The notes beneath the pieces were generated by a model. The model was not told where the DNA came from. It did no database searches and was given only the letters and a program-made list of their open reading frames with translations. Below are positions 47,073 to 58,465 of a stretch of DNA of 64,000 bases, piece by piece. The position numbers and the translations under genes were made by a program. Origin of the DNA: Jaltomata sinuosa (taxonomy: Eukaryota; Streptophyta; Magnoliopsida; Solanales; Solanaceae); assembly GCA_003996215.1 (NCBI GenBank), contig QJPP01000316.1, positions 1 through 64,000 of the forward strand. The letters run 5' to 3'. Position 1 is the first letter of the stretch; every line of letters begins with the position of its first letter.

Positions 47073-47767
47073 TGTTGCGACGGAAAGCGACAAATTCAAA
47101 TATAAAAAAAATAAAGAACACCAAAATTAACGTGAAAAAATCCTTCAAATCGAAGGTAACAACCACGAAATCACAAAGATCCAAATAGCTCCACTATAAC
47201 AATAAGAGAGTTACAAATATTCTTCAATAATGGCTACACAACAAGTGTCAAACACGGAGAAACAGTAGCTACACCAACAAACTAAATCAAGAGAAATCAC
47301 CCGAAATAGAACTTCTGTTCGGGACTCAAAATGGAATGCTTCTGGCCTTCAAATTCGATCTCCACCGTTCAAATCAAACACTAAGGTGTTAGAAACTCTC
47401 AGTCACAAATTCAGCTCGATCCAACGATGGACGAACTAACAAACGCAATTTGAAGGTGGCTGGTCGGAGAGCAAAAACTGTAGCAAAATTCTCCCTTTTT
47501 TTCTCTCTTCTCTCTTGGTGAAAGCTCTCTCAATAACCTCTCTTATGTGCTATTGTCTTTCAATGACAAATACCAATGAGCTCTTGAATAATTCTCTCAA
47601 ATAGTCCTATTTATAAATGATGAGTTGTGCTTCTTTTTCATAAGCCAAAATCAACTCCAAACAAGAATATACATCCAACTCCTATTTCAAATAGAATTGG
47701 AGACTTACCAAAAGAGAATAGGACTAGGTCATGGACCTTTGGCTGAAACATGGGCCATAGCCCAACA
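47073..47767 (-). repeat. 5' LTR of the Copia element
   Basis: 695 bases; adjoins the primer-binding site on its inner side (about 47058-47071). Confidence 0.93.
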
Positions 47768-47779
47768 CTTATGTGAATA

Positions 47780-48590
47780 ATGAAACTGATTTTCAGGATC
47801 TAATAATTCATAATATTTATTTATTACTTTTTAAAATAATTAAAAAAATGTACAATAAAATATGAATAAATTTGAAAAAGTATTAATACATATAAATACT
47901 TTGGGTTCAATATTATTTAGTGTAAGAGTATTATTTTTTGAAGAAGTAACAAAAAATATGATATTAACCTTTAATATTTATCTTGTACACGTTGCCTGCA
48001 TCCAATGCATCATTGAAAAACAATAGACAAAATAATAATGGAGGAAATCCTTTCCCCATTTTATCTATTTTTTCCTTTATTTAGCCAGCTATAGAAACTT
48101 GTCGCGGAAACAATTGGAGTGTCTAGAATTGGGCCAGGATGGTCTTTTTTAGTACCTTCTTTTTTCTTTTCATCGGTATTACTTCACAAAGACTTATCAT
48201 GATAAGAAAGAAGAGCGAACAAGCACACTTAAAGATCGCAATATAACGGAGAATTGTATATTACATTCAAAAAAGATGAGTCACTTCTAAAAAAAAATCT
48301 ATTAATTCACTACTAATTGATTGGACTGTAGATGCAATTATTTACTTCACGAAATAAAATCTATAATGATCAACAAACATAAACAATGCACAAGAAATCA
48401 CAAAACATTAGACATTATATCTTTTTTTTTCTTTCAAATTTGTCAGAATGATAATGATACAATTAATAATACAGTTGTCAAAGCCCTTTGACTATCCAAA
48501 AACATTTATGAACATCATTGGACTTTTTTTTTTCTCTATAGATTTATCTACAAAATCCTAAAGAAAAATGAATTATTTTATTTTATTTTA
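47780..48590. other. Spacer between Copia element and Nudix gene
   Basis: AT-rich DNA with the presumed 3' untranslated region of the Nudix gene at the right end. No other feature seen. Confidence 0.5.
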
Positions 48591-48594
48591 TTTT

Positions 48595-51391
48595 CTAGCT
48601 AAGAGAACTTTCAAGATGTGATGAATTCAGCCTATTAACTAATCTCTCAAGTGCTTCTTTCATCCACCATTGTTGACAAGCTTCACTTGCTTCCTCCACT
48701 GTCATCTGCACATTTTACAATTAAATAAAATTTTAGCTTAATTTCACTAAAAAAAAAAAAGAATTAGCTATGAAATTCGTCGTCAATTTGTCGCTGAATA
48801 GCTCGTAGCTAACATTTTCTTGATAATATATTGCTATTTCAGAGTTTTGGTTGTTTAGCGACAAATCACAAAAGTTGATTTGTCGATAATCACTACTGGA
48901 AATAGAGTTTTTTTCATCACGAAATAATAGAAAATTTATGTTATAAAACATGAATTTTTCACCATTTCTATCGAATCAGCTCACTGGGAAAACACACGGT
49001 GAAAAATAATTTCTCATTGAAACAGTGAAAATCTTCCTAATTTTTCCCTACAAAAACACTATGCTATTTTTTTCATTTCCTACTGATTCAATCAAAATAT
49101 CTATGAGAATGACCGCTGAACATTTTTCAGTGAGAAATTCAGTTGAAAAATTGTGATTTTTTAGTAGTGAATTTCTTTATATTTTTCTTGTAGTGAATTT
49201 CTATATAGCTACGCCTTTCTATCTCACACAAGATAATTAAGGGCAAGATTTACGTACACACACCTTTCCCAGACTTCACAAGTGAAATCTCACTAACTAT
49301 GTTATTATTATTGCAACGTTCATGAATTTGATCTGTCGCTAATTCTTTTTTCTCTCCCTTGTAGTACGTATTTCTATATAGCTACGCCTCTCTACCTCAC
49401 ACAAGGTAATTAAGAATAAGATTTACGTACACACACGCTTTCCAAACCCCACAAGTTGAATCTCACTGAGTATGTTATTATTATTGCATCATTCATAAAT
49501 TTGATCTGTCGCTATTTTTTTTTTAAAAAAAATAGTATTTCCAGCTACTTAAAATTAACTATTGATTTTTCTGTGATAATTTTTTTCTTTTTTTGGGGGG
49601 ACTCAAAAAATATAAGTACTTACCCATGCTCTTTTTCTGAGATTTTGCTCAGGCCAAAGAGAAAGTTGTTCAGTAACAAGCAATGGAAACATATATCCTT
49701 CATGATAGATCCCTTGGCTTTTGCTTTTAAATCTCCATTTTCCTAATTCACACTGAGAAAAGAAAAAAAAAACACAAAAAATTGTTAAATTTCCTCCCAT
49801 AAATTAAGATGGAAGAAATATTTTATTTTTTAAATTTTGTGTCCAATCAAATATCATATCACATATACTTTCTTTATTTCATATTACTTGACCCTCATAC
49901 TAAAAATAAATATTTTAATTTACTTGTCTATTTTAGCAAATTAAGAAAATTTTCTTACTTTTTTTATATTACTCTTAGAATTAAATTACTATATAAAGAA
50001 ACAGTAGTCAAATTTAAAGTTTCAAAATATCATTAATAAAATTTAATTTAGTAAAATATACCTTTAATTAAAGCTTTTTTTAAGGAGTATACACGTCAGA
50101 TCAATATAGCCAAATAATATAAAGGGAAACTTACATAAATATGTTATATTAAGAAAATATTTACCATCTATGGCAATAGCATTTTTTTTTTCACTAGACA
50201 CTTATAATACAGTTTTAATACATATTGCAGAGAACAATTTATAAAACACATATAAATACAAATTCTATTCATGGATAATATATTTATCACACACTTTAAT
50301 ACACTTATAATACATTGTGCCAATTTCTTACCAAACAAGCATAATACATTTTAAAACACTTATAATATATCAATATTGCATGCATTATTCACTTTTAATA
50401 CATATTACAAATTTATCATAATATTGCTATATATTGTTATAAATGGTAATAAATAAAAAATATTGCTATAAATCATAATTATTTAATAAAAAATACTCAT
50501 CCACGTAATTTTCACTAATATGAAACTGAGGAAATATATTGACAAAGAATGAGTATTTTCTTTGTCTTAAAGTTCGTGTTCAGTCAAAATAATTAATTAT
50601 TGCAACTTGAATCAGATAAATATATTATAACATTATTTTCAAAATAATAATAATTATACCTGAACAATGCCAAGAACACCAGCTTCTTCAAGGGATTCAC
50701 GAGAAGCTGCTTCTTCTACAGATTCATCAGTTTCCCATCCTCCCTACAAATATCAATGTAATTTAATATAAATATTTTCTATATTTTTAATTGATATAAT
50801 AATATTCTACTTTTTAATCTGTTTTTAAAAAATAATTTAATAAAAAAAAACTATATAAAATAATATTTGATAATTATATTCCTTCCGTTCATTTTTACTT
50901 GTCCATGTTTGACTTGACAAACTCCTTAAGAATAAATAAAAAAGTAATTTACTATATTACCCCTATTAGATGTAAGTTATCTAAATATTGAGAAATGAAT
51001 AGTATTTAATAACAAGAATAAAATAGACACAACATGATAAATTATCTTTTGATTTAAAAAAAAAGAAAGTAAAATTGGACAATTATTTTCCGTATACTGG
51101 ACAAGTAAAGATCGAGGGGAGGGAGAGAGTATATATATGTACCTTGGGAAACATCATTGCATGACCCTTTTGTGAACTAACTACAAGCACCTCAAATTCA
51201 CCATTTCTTGTAAATCTATATGGAATACATCTGCAAACAAAATAAAAATTAATTTTCTCTTTCAATTTTTCTTCTTCTTTTTTTGGGACATAATTTATTT
51301 TTTTTAGAAAAAAACCCTACCCAACAACAAGGCGTCGACCTTTATTGTACCTCTGCAATTGCCTTCCTGTACGAGAAACCATACAAACCAT
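48595..51391 (-). CDS. Nudix hydrolase, plant NUDT17/18/21-like (five exons)
   Basis: Coding exons on the minus strand: 51321-51391, 51143-51230, 50660-50743, 49624-49752 and 48595-48705. The joined frame is 160 codons plus TAG with GT-AG introns. Nudix enzymes hydrolyse nucleoside diphosphates linked to another group, using a divalent metal. The full Nudix box G-x5-E-x7-RE-x2-EE-x-G is present, mostly in exon 3 ('GGWETDESVEEAASRESLEE' then 'AGV'). Earlier, 'RLVVGCIPYRF' and 'VLVVSSQKGHAMMFPKGGWE' are typical of the plant group with short proteins. The C-terminal 'WMTVEEASEACQQWWMKEAL' is also typical. The N terminus 'MVCMVSRTGRQLQRYNKGRR' is basic, so a mitochondrial target is possible but unproven. 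The substrate cannot be told. Intron 4 contains a CACTA MITE and a doubled LINE/SINE tail. Confidence 0.93.
48891..49169. mobile_element. CACTA-type MITE with AAT duplication
   Basis: Begins CACTACTGGAAA and ends TTTTTTAGTAGTG; AAT lies on both sides (48888-48890 and 49170-49172), the 3-bp duplication of CACTA elements. 279 bases, no coding capacity. In intron 4 of the Nudix gene. Confidence 0.85.
49180..49525 (+). mobile_element. Two tandem LINE/SINE tails, 173-bp period
   Basis: 'tttctatatagctacgcc' starts at 49198 and again at 49371. Each copy continues through 'tctcacacaaggtaattaag'-type sequence, 'gatttacgtacacacac', a 'caaacccc' or 'cagacttc' block, 'gttattattattgca' and 'tttgatctgtcgct'. 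The order matches the RTE LINE tail. Located in intron 4 of the Nudix gene, on the strand opposite to the gene. Confidence 0.75.
50878..51128. mobile_element. Stowaway-like MITE in intron 2 of the Nudix gene
   Basis: Begins 'attccttccgttcatttttac' region after TA and ends 'actggacaagtaaagatcga' plus 'ggggagggagagag' before TA. The inner block 'cttgtccatgtttgacttg' recurs in decayed inverted form. It ends only about 15 bases from exon 2. Confidence 0.65.
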
Positions 51392-51399
51392 TTTCTTTT

Positions 51400-53540
51400 C
51401 TCAGAAAAAGTGCTACAAAAGGGGTATAATGGGAAATATTATAAATTTATGTAATGAAGAATTAGAAAAAGGCAATGTAAAAGATGATGAGTTATTATAA
51501 TGTGAGAAAAGTGATGAGGACAAGAATGGAAGAAAAGAAGAGTTTCTGAAGTTTGGATTTTGTCTAAAGGGCTTTAAATAGAAAACATAATGGTTAAACC
51601 CCGTCCCCCACCAACCCCTCCCCACCCTCCAAATAAAAAAAGAATAATGATATAATAATAATAGTAGTAACACAATAATTTATGTGTGAGAAGACTTTTC
51701 GTGTTAGATTCTTTAAAAGTAGTGTCTTTTTGGAGGATTTGATGCGAGTTGGGCAATATTTTTGAAAGATTCAAACAATAGTGATTGATAATTGGAAAAA
51801 GTATTTATATCATCAGATAGAGACAAATTCTTTGAAGGAGAGTCTTAGAGCAACAATATAAATTATTTCTTTGTGATTTATTTATTATGAGTTTGAGTGT
51901 TAAAAGTAATCACTGATGCTTATATTAGGGTTGACTATCAATATTACACTTTTTGGTGGGCCCTTTTCTGAACTTGCTAATCCGAAATGCTTTGTGCATT
52001 GAGCAATTCAAATAAGGATGAATTTAAGATTTAAACTCTATGAACTTAATCTTTAAGATTTGTAGTATTAGAATCTTGGTTCAGATTGTCAATTGAACCC
52101 TTTTGTGTGATCTACAGGTCATGAATTTGAGTCGTCAAAATAATCATTAATGCATGCATGAGAGTTGACGGTCCACGTCACACTTCTTGGGTGCGGCCCT
52201 TTCCTGGACTTAGCTTGTTAACCCGAAATGCTTTGTGCATCGAGCTATTCAGTTCAAGATGAATTCAAGAATTAAACTCGATGAGTTCAATCTTTAAGAT
52301 TTATAGCATTAAAATCTTATATATTTTTAAAATTATAGATTTAGACTTATTATTTATTATAATATTAATAAAATTTTACATAATTTATTTTTGTACTTTT
52401 TATAGTATAGTCTATTTTTGGATGTTTGTGTGTGATAAGCTAACATAAACTAAAACCGCGGATGCGTGCGTGTAAGCTAGAGGCGTGTTCCAACATGTTC
52501 ATCTTTGTAACTTTCTTTGTTCTTTCTTAATCCTAAAGTTTTCAATATTTCTTATATTTTTTATTTTATTCTTTATTTATTTATTTAAGTTATATATATA
52601 ATACAATTGACAAAAAATTATGTTAAAAGCATTGTTCCTCATAAATAGATCTTAAAATGTATAAATTCTAATTTAATCGAGTTTGAATATGAATGCTGAA
52701 AATCGACTGTCGAATGAAAAATTAAAGAGGACAATATCAATATATGAGTCGAACTTGTTGCTTAGTACATTTTCTTGAGTTTGAGGAATTGTTTTCATAT
52801 TCCCATCTTGGTGCATTGCTTAGCATATTTTTTAAAAATTTATATATAACGTATAGGTGGCGAGTTTCGAACTAACAACCTCAGTATGTTAATCACATCG
52901 TAAAAATGAATTTAAGATTTGAAATTTATGAGTTTTCAGCATAGTTTAAGCAAATTTCATTTAAACAGTATTATTGGGTTCCCAATAAATATTTCTTATC
53001 TATTTAATAGATTTCTGAACATAAATAAAGGATCTACACAAAAGAGTACTGGGTTCCTGAAAACCCGATTCCACCACTCTAAATCCGCCCATGTCAGACA
53101 ACGTAGTGAACTTTTGTTAATTTGTGTCGTGTAATTCAGATTTGTATGTTAGTACGTACATCGATTTTATGTAAGTTTAATAAAATTTTCTAACGAAGCA
53201 ATTTCACGTGACATTGCTTCGACTAATGTGCATCTATCTTTGGTGGTACTTTTGTCATTTTTAAATTCTAAATCCGTCTTCGATTATGCTTTTGCAGCCC
53301 CCTTGCATACCATTATTTCCATAACCTATATTTATGCTATGAGTTCTTAGTTTATTATGTACATTTGTCATATTTAGTGCATTTCTCAATATATATGTAA
53401 GATTTGAATTAAAGTTATGGAGTTATGTCAAATTCGTATCAAGTTAGTCAGTATTGTAATTTGTACACAGTAAATGTCTACATTTAAAGAATTGAACTTA
53501 GATTCTTTCTTCAAGCTCTATTATTCGTCTACTAATTCTT
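51400..53540. other. Upstream region of the Nudix gene and spacer
   Basis: On the minus strand CTATTTAAAG (about 51573-51583) could be the Nudix TATA box, 185 bases above the ATG. Two diverged direct copies of about 240 bases at roughly 51880-52080 and 52120-52320 share 'ccgaaatgctttgtgcat', 'gagcaattca/gagctattca' and 'caatctttaagattt'. No gene seen. Confidence 0.5.
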
Positions 53541-53803
53541 TCTGTCTGTCTGCCTGTTGTTTGTTACTACATATTACTTCCTACCGTCTCTTGTTTCTTT
53601 TATCTTGTTTTTTTTTATCATGTATCATTGATATGCTCTTTTTAGCCTATTTTTAGTTTTTTTTGTCTTGAGTCGGGGGTCTATCGGAAACAGCCTCTCT
53701 ACCTCACCTCTGAGGTAGTGGTATGGTCTGCGTACACTCTATCCTCCCCAGACCCCACGCTGTGGGAATACACTGGGTATGTTGTTGTTGTTGTTGTTGT
53801 AAT
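53540..53803 (+). mobile_element. 5'-truncated RTE LINE copy (3' UTR only)
   Basis: Matches the 3' untranslated part of the LINE at 16250: 'ttgtttgttactacatatta', 'ggggtctatcggaaacagcc', 'cctgaggtagtggtatgg'-type and 'ctccccagaccccacgctgt' blocks, ending in a long TTG run ('gttgttgttgttgttgt'). Very similar, so it comes from the same young subfamily. Confidence 0.88.
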
Positions 53804-53841
53804 TATTAGCTAGGTGCGTTAATGATTGTTGATGACAATTA

Positions 53842-54098
53842 CTTTCTCCATTCCTTTTTAGTTGTCATGTTGTGTCTTTCGAGAGTTAATTTGATTAATT
53901 TTTAAAGCTCAATTAGATTATATTAACTTAATATTTTAAAATTAAAATTTAGATATTCAAAAACTATATGAAAAATATTATAAGTTGCATTTTTTCTCAT
54001 ATCAATATGATGAAAAAATACATGTCAAAATGTTTTTCAAACTTCATATTGTTTGATTCTCAAAATAGAAACCATGACAACTAAAAAAACGAAGGGAG
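53842..54098. mobile_element. Stowaway-like MITE, family B, TA-flanked
   Basis: Ends 'ctttctccattcctttttag' and 'ctaaaaaaacgaagggag' are inverted copies, with TA on both sides. The internal 'gtcatgttgtgtctttcgag' resembles the reverse of 15370-15587. Confidence 0.75.
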
Positions 54099-55280
54099 TA
54101 TTTTTATAGTATACATAATTGCCTTGTTTTTATAGTAATTTGATAATGTCAACTATGTTGCTTCTTGCTAATCATTTGGAATGACTTTAAAAAATAAGCA
54201 TAACCTATTTAGTAGGGATGAATTAATGTTTCGACCGTTTAGATTGAATATGAAAAATTCTATTTGAATTTTTTATTTTTAGATTGAAGAAATTATAATT
54301 AAAATTCAATTCAAACAAATTCGAATTTGATTGGATTTTTTAAGTTTGGTTTGAATATTTTGGATTTTTGATTTTGACTTTAAAGCCTATAAGACATGCC
54401 ATAATAATTAATAGCTTCAATTCACTTATAATTTGCTTCTTAGAATGTATAACGTTCTACGATTAACAAGGATTGAGATCACTCTGTCATCCATGTCGTG
54501 TGAGTTCGAAAGAGAAGGGGAAGAAGCGGGATAGAGGAATTGGTCAACTCATCAAGCTCATCACCTGAAGATTGCAGTTCTGTCACTTGGTCTGAACCCA
54601 TTTCTTCTATTCCTATGATTGTTCAGTTACTATAATGCATAGAGCCGTATAATACTAATTTTTTGAACCTTTAGAAATTAAACTTATTAGTATTGAACAC
54701 ATATAATATGAATATGACCAAATATAAAGCATATATAAAATTTTCAGATTTTCAGATATCCAAAAATTTATAGTACTAAATTCAATATTCATAAATTTTA
54801 AAAACAAAAGTTAAAGTTCAAACCAAATATTCCAAATTTTTAAATTTCAGGTTGACCCAAACTATACTCATTCCTATTATTTAGTCTCAAATAAAAAAAA
54901 AGAACAAAAGGAAGAGAATATAGTAGATGTTGATAAGTACTAATTAAATAGACTAATTTATAAGTTGTTTAATATTTGGAATAATTAAATTGGTAATAGA
55001 TATCATTAAACCTTGTCCATCCTGCTGGATCTTACTTGGCTGGGAGTTTGGAATTTTTAATTTTTGATTTCTCATTCGGTGTGTTATATATTGATTAAAT
55101 TTGAATTCGCATCGAAAAGTCTCATATATATATGAATTCACGCTAAAAAGTTTTATATTGGGGGTAAAACGCTTTCTAACAAAGACGATCTCGTATCTAG
55201 GGGAATTAAAATCTAAAATTTCTGATTAAAAATAAAAAAATACTTATTACTCCATCACAATCAGTAAAATTTGCTTTATA

Positions 55281-55520
55281 CTCCCTTCGTTTTAATTTGT
55301 TTGGTCTACTGTTTCAAGAAGAATGTCTCTTTCCTTTTTTAGCAACTCTTCAATTTCAACTTTTCACATGACATGTTTAAGACCACAAGATCAAATGACA
55401 TTTTGATACATTTAACATATCTTTAATTATTAATCACAAGATTCAAAAATCTTTCTTATTTTTTTAAATTCTGTGCTAAATTAAAATAAGCCAAATAAAT
55501 TGAAACAGTGGGAGAGGGAG
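55281..55520. mobile_element. Stowaway-like MITE, family A, TA-flanked
   Basis: Starts 'ctcccttcgttttaatttgt' and ends 'ataaattgaaacagtggg' plus 'agagggag', with TA on both sides. The best-preserved of four copies of this family in the window. Confidence 0.85.
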
Positions 55521-55529
55521 TATATAATT

Positions 55530-57050
55530 TCAACTCCATCACAATCAGTGGAGTTTTGACTTTATAATTATATAATTTCATAAAGGTGCATGTGTCTCAT
55601 TCCAAATATGAATAAAAAAAAAGTAAATGGGAAAGGGGAAGAAATTTTTACTAGTAATTGCCTACTTGTAGAGAGGATACATTTTTTTATGATGCATTAA
55701 GTTTCTTGCCTCTTTCTTTTTTTTCCCTGTTCTCTTTAACATGTTTTTCTCCTAATTTTGCTAATCCTTTTTCGATTAGATTAAGAAAATTATTTTACTA
55801 TGAATTATAACATCATCTTATAATTGATGAGGTGTGTCTAGTCTTTAGGAATAACAACTATTAAGGGTGCAATGGAAAAAATAATTAATTTTGTCTTGAT
55901 TTAAAATAATAAATAATTTGAGATAATTATTTTTAGAAATCACGACAGATAATCTGAGACGAAGGGAGTAGTTACTAAGTAATTTTTCTTTAGATAAATT
56001 GATTATAAGTTTATAACTAATAAAATTCACCAGTATTGCATTCGAAAATAATTAAATAAGTTCACTATTAAAAATTATGATATAGTGATAAGTAACTCAT
56101 CCTTGATCAGAAATGTCATGTTTGATTTCTCAAAAATGAAATTATTTTTAATATAGAAATGTTATGATTTTTGACGTCGACTCATCTTACTTTTTTTTTT
56201 GGTTTCTTATTTGATGTTCAGTATTCATATTGAAGCCCGACTAATTTTGAGTCACGTTGTTTAGGACCTATTCGAGGAAAACGCTCTCGATCAAAGTTTT
56301 TTTCATACCCAAAAATCATACCCGAGATCTTTAATTAAGAAAGAAGCAACCTCATTCGCTACACCACATTCTTTAGCGGTGGACTCATCTTACTTAAAAG
56401 TCTTTAAAATGCATCAACAAATAAGTCTTAGTCATTGACCATACCATTTGTTTAATTTTTTTACTAGTCATTTGACACAATTATTTCTATGTAAATGGAA
56501 AGTCAACCTCCACCGGCCATTTTTACGATAAGAAAAGAAAACATTTATTTCATTCGTTCACTTTTACTTATCTATTAATTAAAATAAATATTTGTTTTTA
56601 TTTGACAGGTGCCATAACTTTTTTATGTGCACATATGTTTGGTCTATATTTTAGTGTCTAGTACAATTTTTTGTGTTACAGTTTCAAAGATTTAATGAGA
56701 TTTTGATCAAACTTTTCAAAGCATACTTTAGAAACTATTTTTAAAAAATCATTTTTTTTTCTTTCCTAGAAATAGCTAGAATAGGGACAATTATTAGTAG
56801 TATTAATTGATTAAAAAAATAATTAACATCAAAAGAATCTTGTTTGTGTTTCCTCATGAAAATAATGTGATTTGACTTTAATATGTATAATTGGACTAGA
56901 TCCAACCTCTAACCGAGTGATATACATTTGGTTAGACTTTTCCAAGTGGCTAGGAATAATGGAACATTAATGCACATGTTATGATACTAATTATAAAGAT
57001 TAATATATATAGTAATATACTAGGTTTGTCCCTAGGTAATAAATTACATG
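55530..57050. other. AT-rich spacer
   Basis: Repeat-like phrases ('gaagcccgactaattttgag', 'catacccgagatctttaatt') at about 56230-56370, otherwise plain AT-rich DNA. No gene seen. Confidence 0.45.
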
Positions 57051-57061
57051 ATTTGGTGACT

Positions 57062-57753
57062 TAGTCATAGGATGTGATCTAAGGACTAATATGTTGTTTG
57101 GTTGCTGATTAGAGTTATATATGCAAGTGTTACTAAGGGGTCGTTTGATTATCATTGGATGTGATCTAAGGACTAAAGGGTTGTTTGATTGTCGGTTAGA
57201 GTCATGCATGTATTACTAATGGATCGTTTGGTTAGAGAATGTGCTCTAAGGATTAAGGATCGTTTGGTTGCTGGTTAAAGTTATGCATGTATTACTAAGG
57301 GGTCGTTTGATTATCATTAGAATTATGCAGGTATTAGTAAGGGGCCGTTTGGTCATAGGATGTGGTCTAAGGACTAAGGAGTCATTTGGTTGTTTGTTAG
57401 AGTTATGCAGGTATTGCTAATGAGTCGTGTGGTCATAGAATGTGATCTAATAAGGACTAAAGGGTTGTTTGGTTGCTGGTTAAAGTTATGTAAGAAATAA
57501 TTATGCAAATTTTAGTTATTTATGTATTAGTTATTCCATCTTAGCTTGTACCGCACATAAAATAATACTATATATAAATTGGCTCATAACTTAAAGATAC
57601 TTTATTTATGTAGATTTGTTAAGTGAAATAAAAAATTTATACTTGGTGTGCTAAATTTTATATAAAATAATAAACAAAAACTGCGAAACATAATAGTAAT
57701 TATGCTAATACATGACTAACTCCCTTCTTAGCCAGTAACCAAACGACCCCTAA
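57062..57753. mobile_element. DNA transposon (MITE) with an amplified left terminal repeat
   Basis: About ten variants of 'gggtcgtttggt' lie between 57093 and 57480, arranged in roughly 82-base units that also hold 'gtcataggatgtgatctaag', 'gactaa' and 'gttatgcatgtattactaa'. A single inverted end 'agtaaccaaacgacccctaa' closes the element near 57753. The middle (57485-57730) is AT-rich and non-coding. Confidence 0.7.
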
Positions 57754-58013
57754 GGACATCTTTATGAATAATTAGTCCTTAAATTAAATTCGTTTTGTTT
57801 TCATTTTGTGAAAGTTTGAAATCTTAATTATTCAGATTTCAGTCTATTTTTAGTTACTTGTTGGATTGTCACTTTCCCCTCTATCCCCTTGTTATTTCAT
57901 TTGGAGGTAAGGTTTATGTCCTTTTCAGTGTATTTTTTCTTATACTAATACATAAGGTTGGGGTTCAGGTCAAACCCCTCATTATCACGGAAAATGAAAG
58001 TCTGAATGGATAA

Positions 58014-58014
58014 A

Positions 58015-58062
<48 letters not shown>
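58014..58062. repeat. (TA)n microsatellite
   Basis: An uninterrupted AT dinucleotide run of about 48 bases. Two further runs lie at about 60372-60391 and 60403-60420. Confidence 0.95.
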
Positions 58063-58065
<3 letters not shown>

Positions 58066-58395
58066 AAATATATTATTCACATGCAATCAAACTTTTTTAT
58101 AATAGCATTGTTTGTTAAGAATTTTTTTGAATATTATATGAAATATAGTTATAGAGAAAACGAAAACATATAATATAACATAACAAGAAAATATTGATTC
58201 CAAAAAAGAAAACTTAATTGTTAAAGTGAAATAGAAAGTTTCTCAAATTCAAGTCACTGCCTCAAGAGTTGCCTATGAAAGAGTTTTGGCTATGTCTGGC
58301 CATCATAACATTCATAAACAAAATTGATAGATGAATAGGGTCTTCTCTTTCCATCCTCTCTTCCCGAGGTGAGCGAATTGCATGTAGAGATCCAT

Positions 58396-58465
58396 AGGGG
58401 TTTATAGTTTAATTGGTTGAAACGTACCGCTCATCATAACGATGATATTGTAGGTTCGAGCATGT
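58396..58465 (+). pseudogene. tRNA-Met-like sequence, possibly organelle-derived
   Basis: 'ggggtttatagtttaattgg' (box A-like), a segment around 'ccgctcatcataacgatgat', and 'attgtaggttcgagc' (box B-like) lie in tRNA order and spacing. It resembles a CAU-anticodon organellar tRNA, but there are extra bases in the anticodon region and the 3' acceptor side does not pair with the 5' end. Either a decayed tRNA copy, an organelle-DNA insertion, or a SINE head. Confidence 0.55.

Larger units (their letters stand above)
43422..47767 (-). mobile_element. Copia LTR retrotransposon with internal deletion
   Basis: LTRs at 43422-44139 and 47073-47767 start TGTTGCGACGG and end GCCCAACA; CTTAT is duplicated on both sides (43417-43421 and 47768-47772). 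In the element's sense (minus strand) the primer-binding site next to the 5' LTR reads TGGTATCAGATCC (initiator tRNA-Met type), and a purine tract GGAGGGGGAGTT precedes the 3' LTR (about 44140-44151). The LTRs differ at several percent of sites plus a deletion of about 23 bases, so the insertion is not recent. Gene order gag-protease-integrase-RT identifies Copia. Confidence 0.95.
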
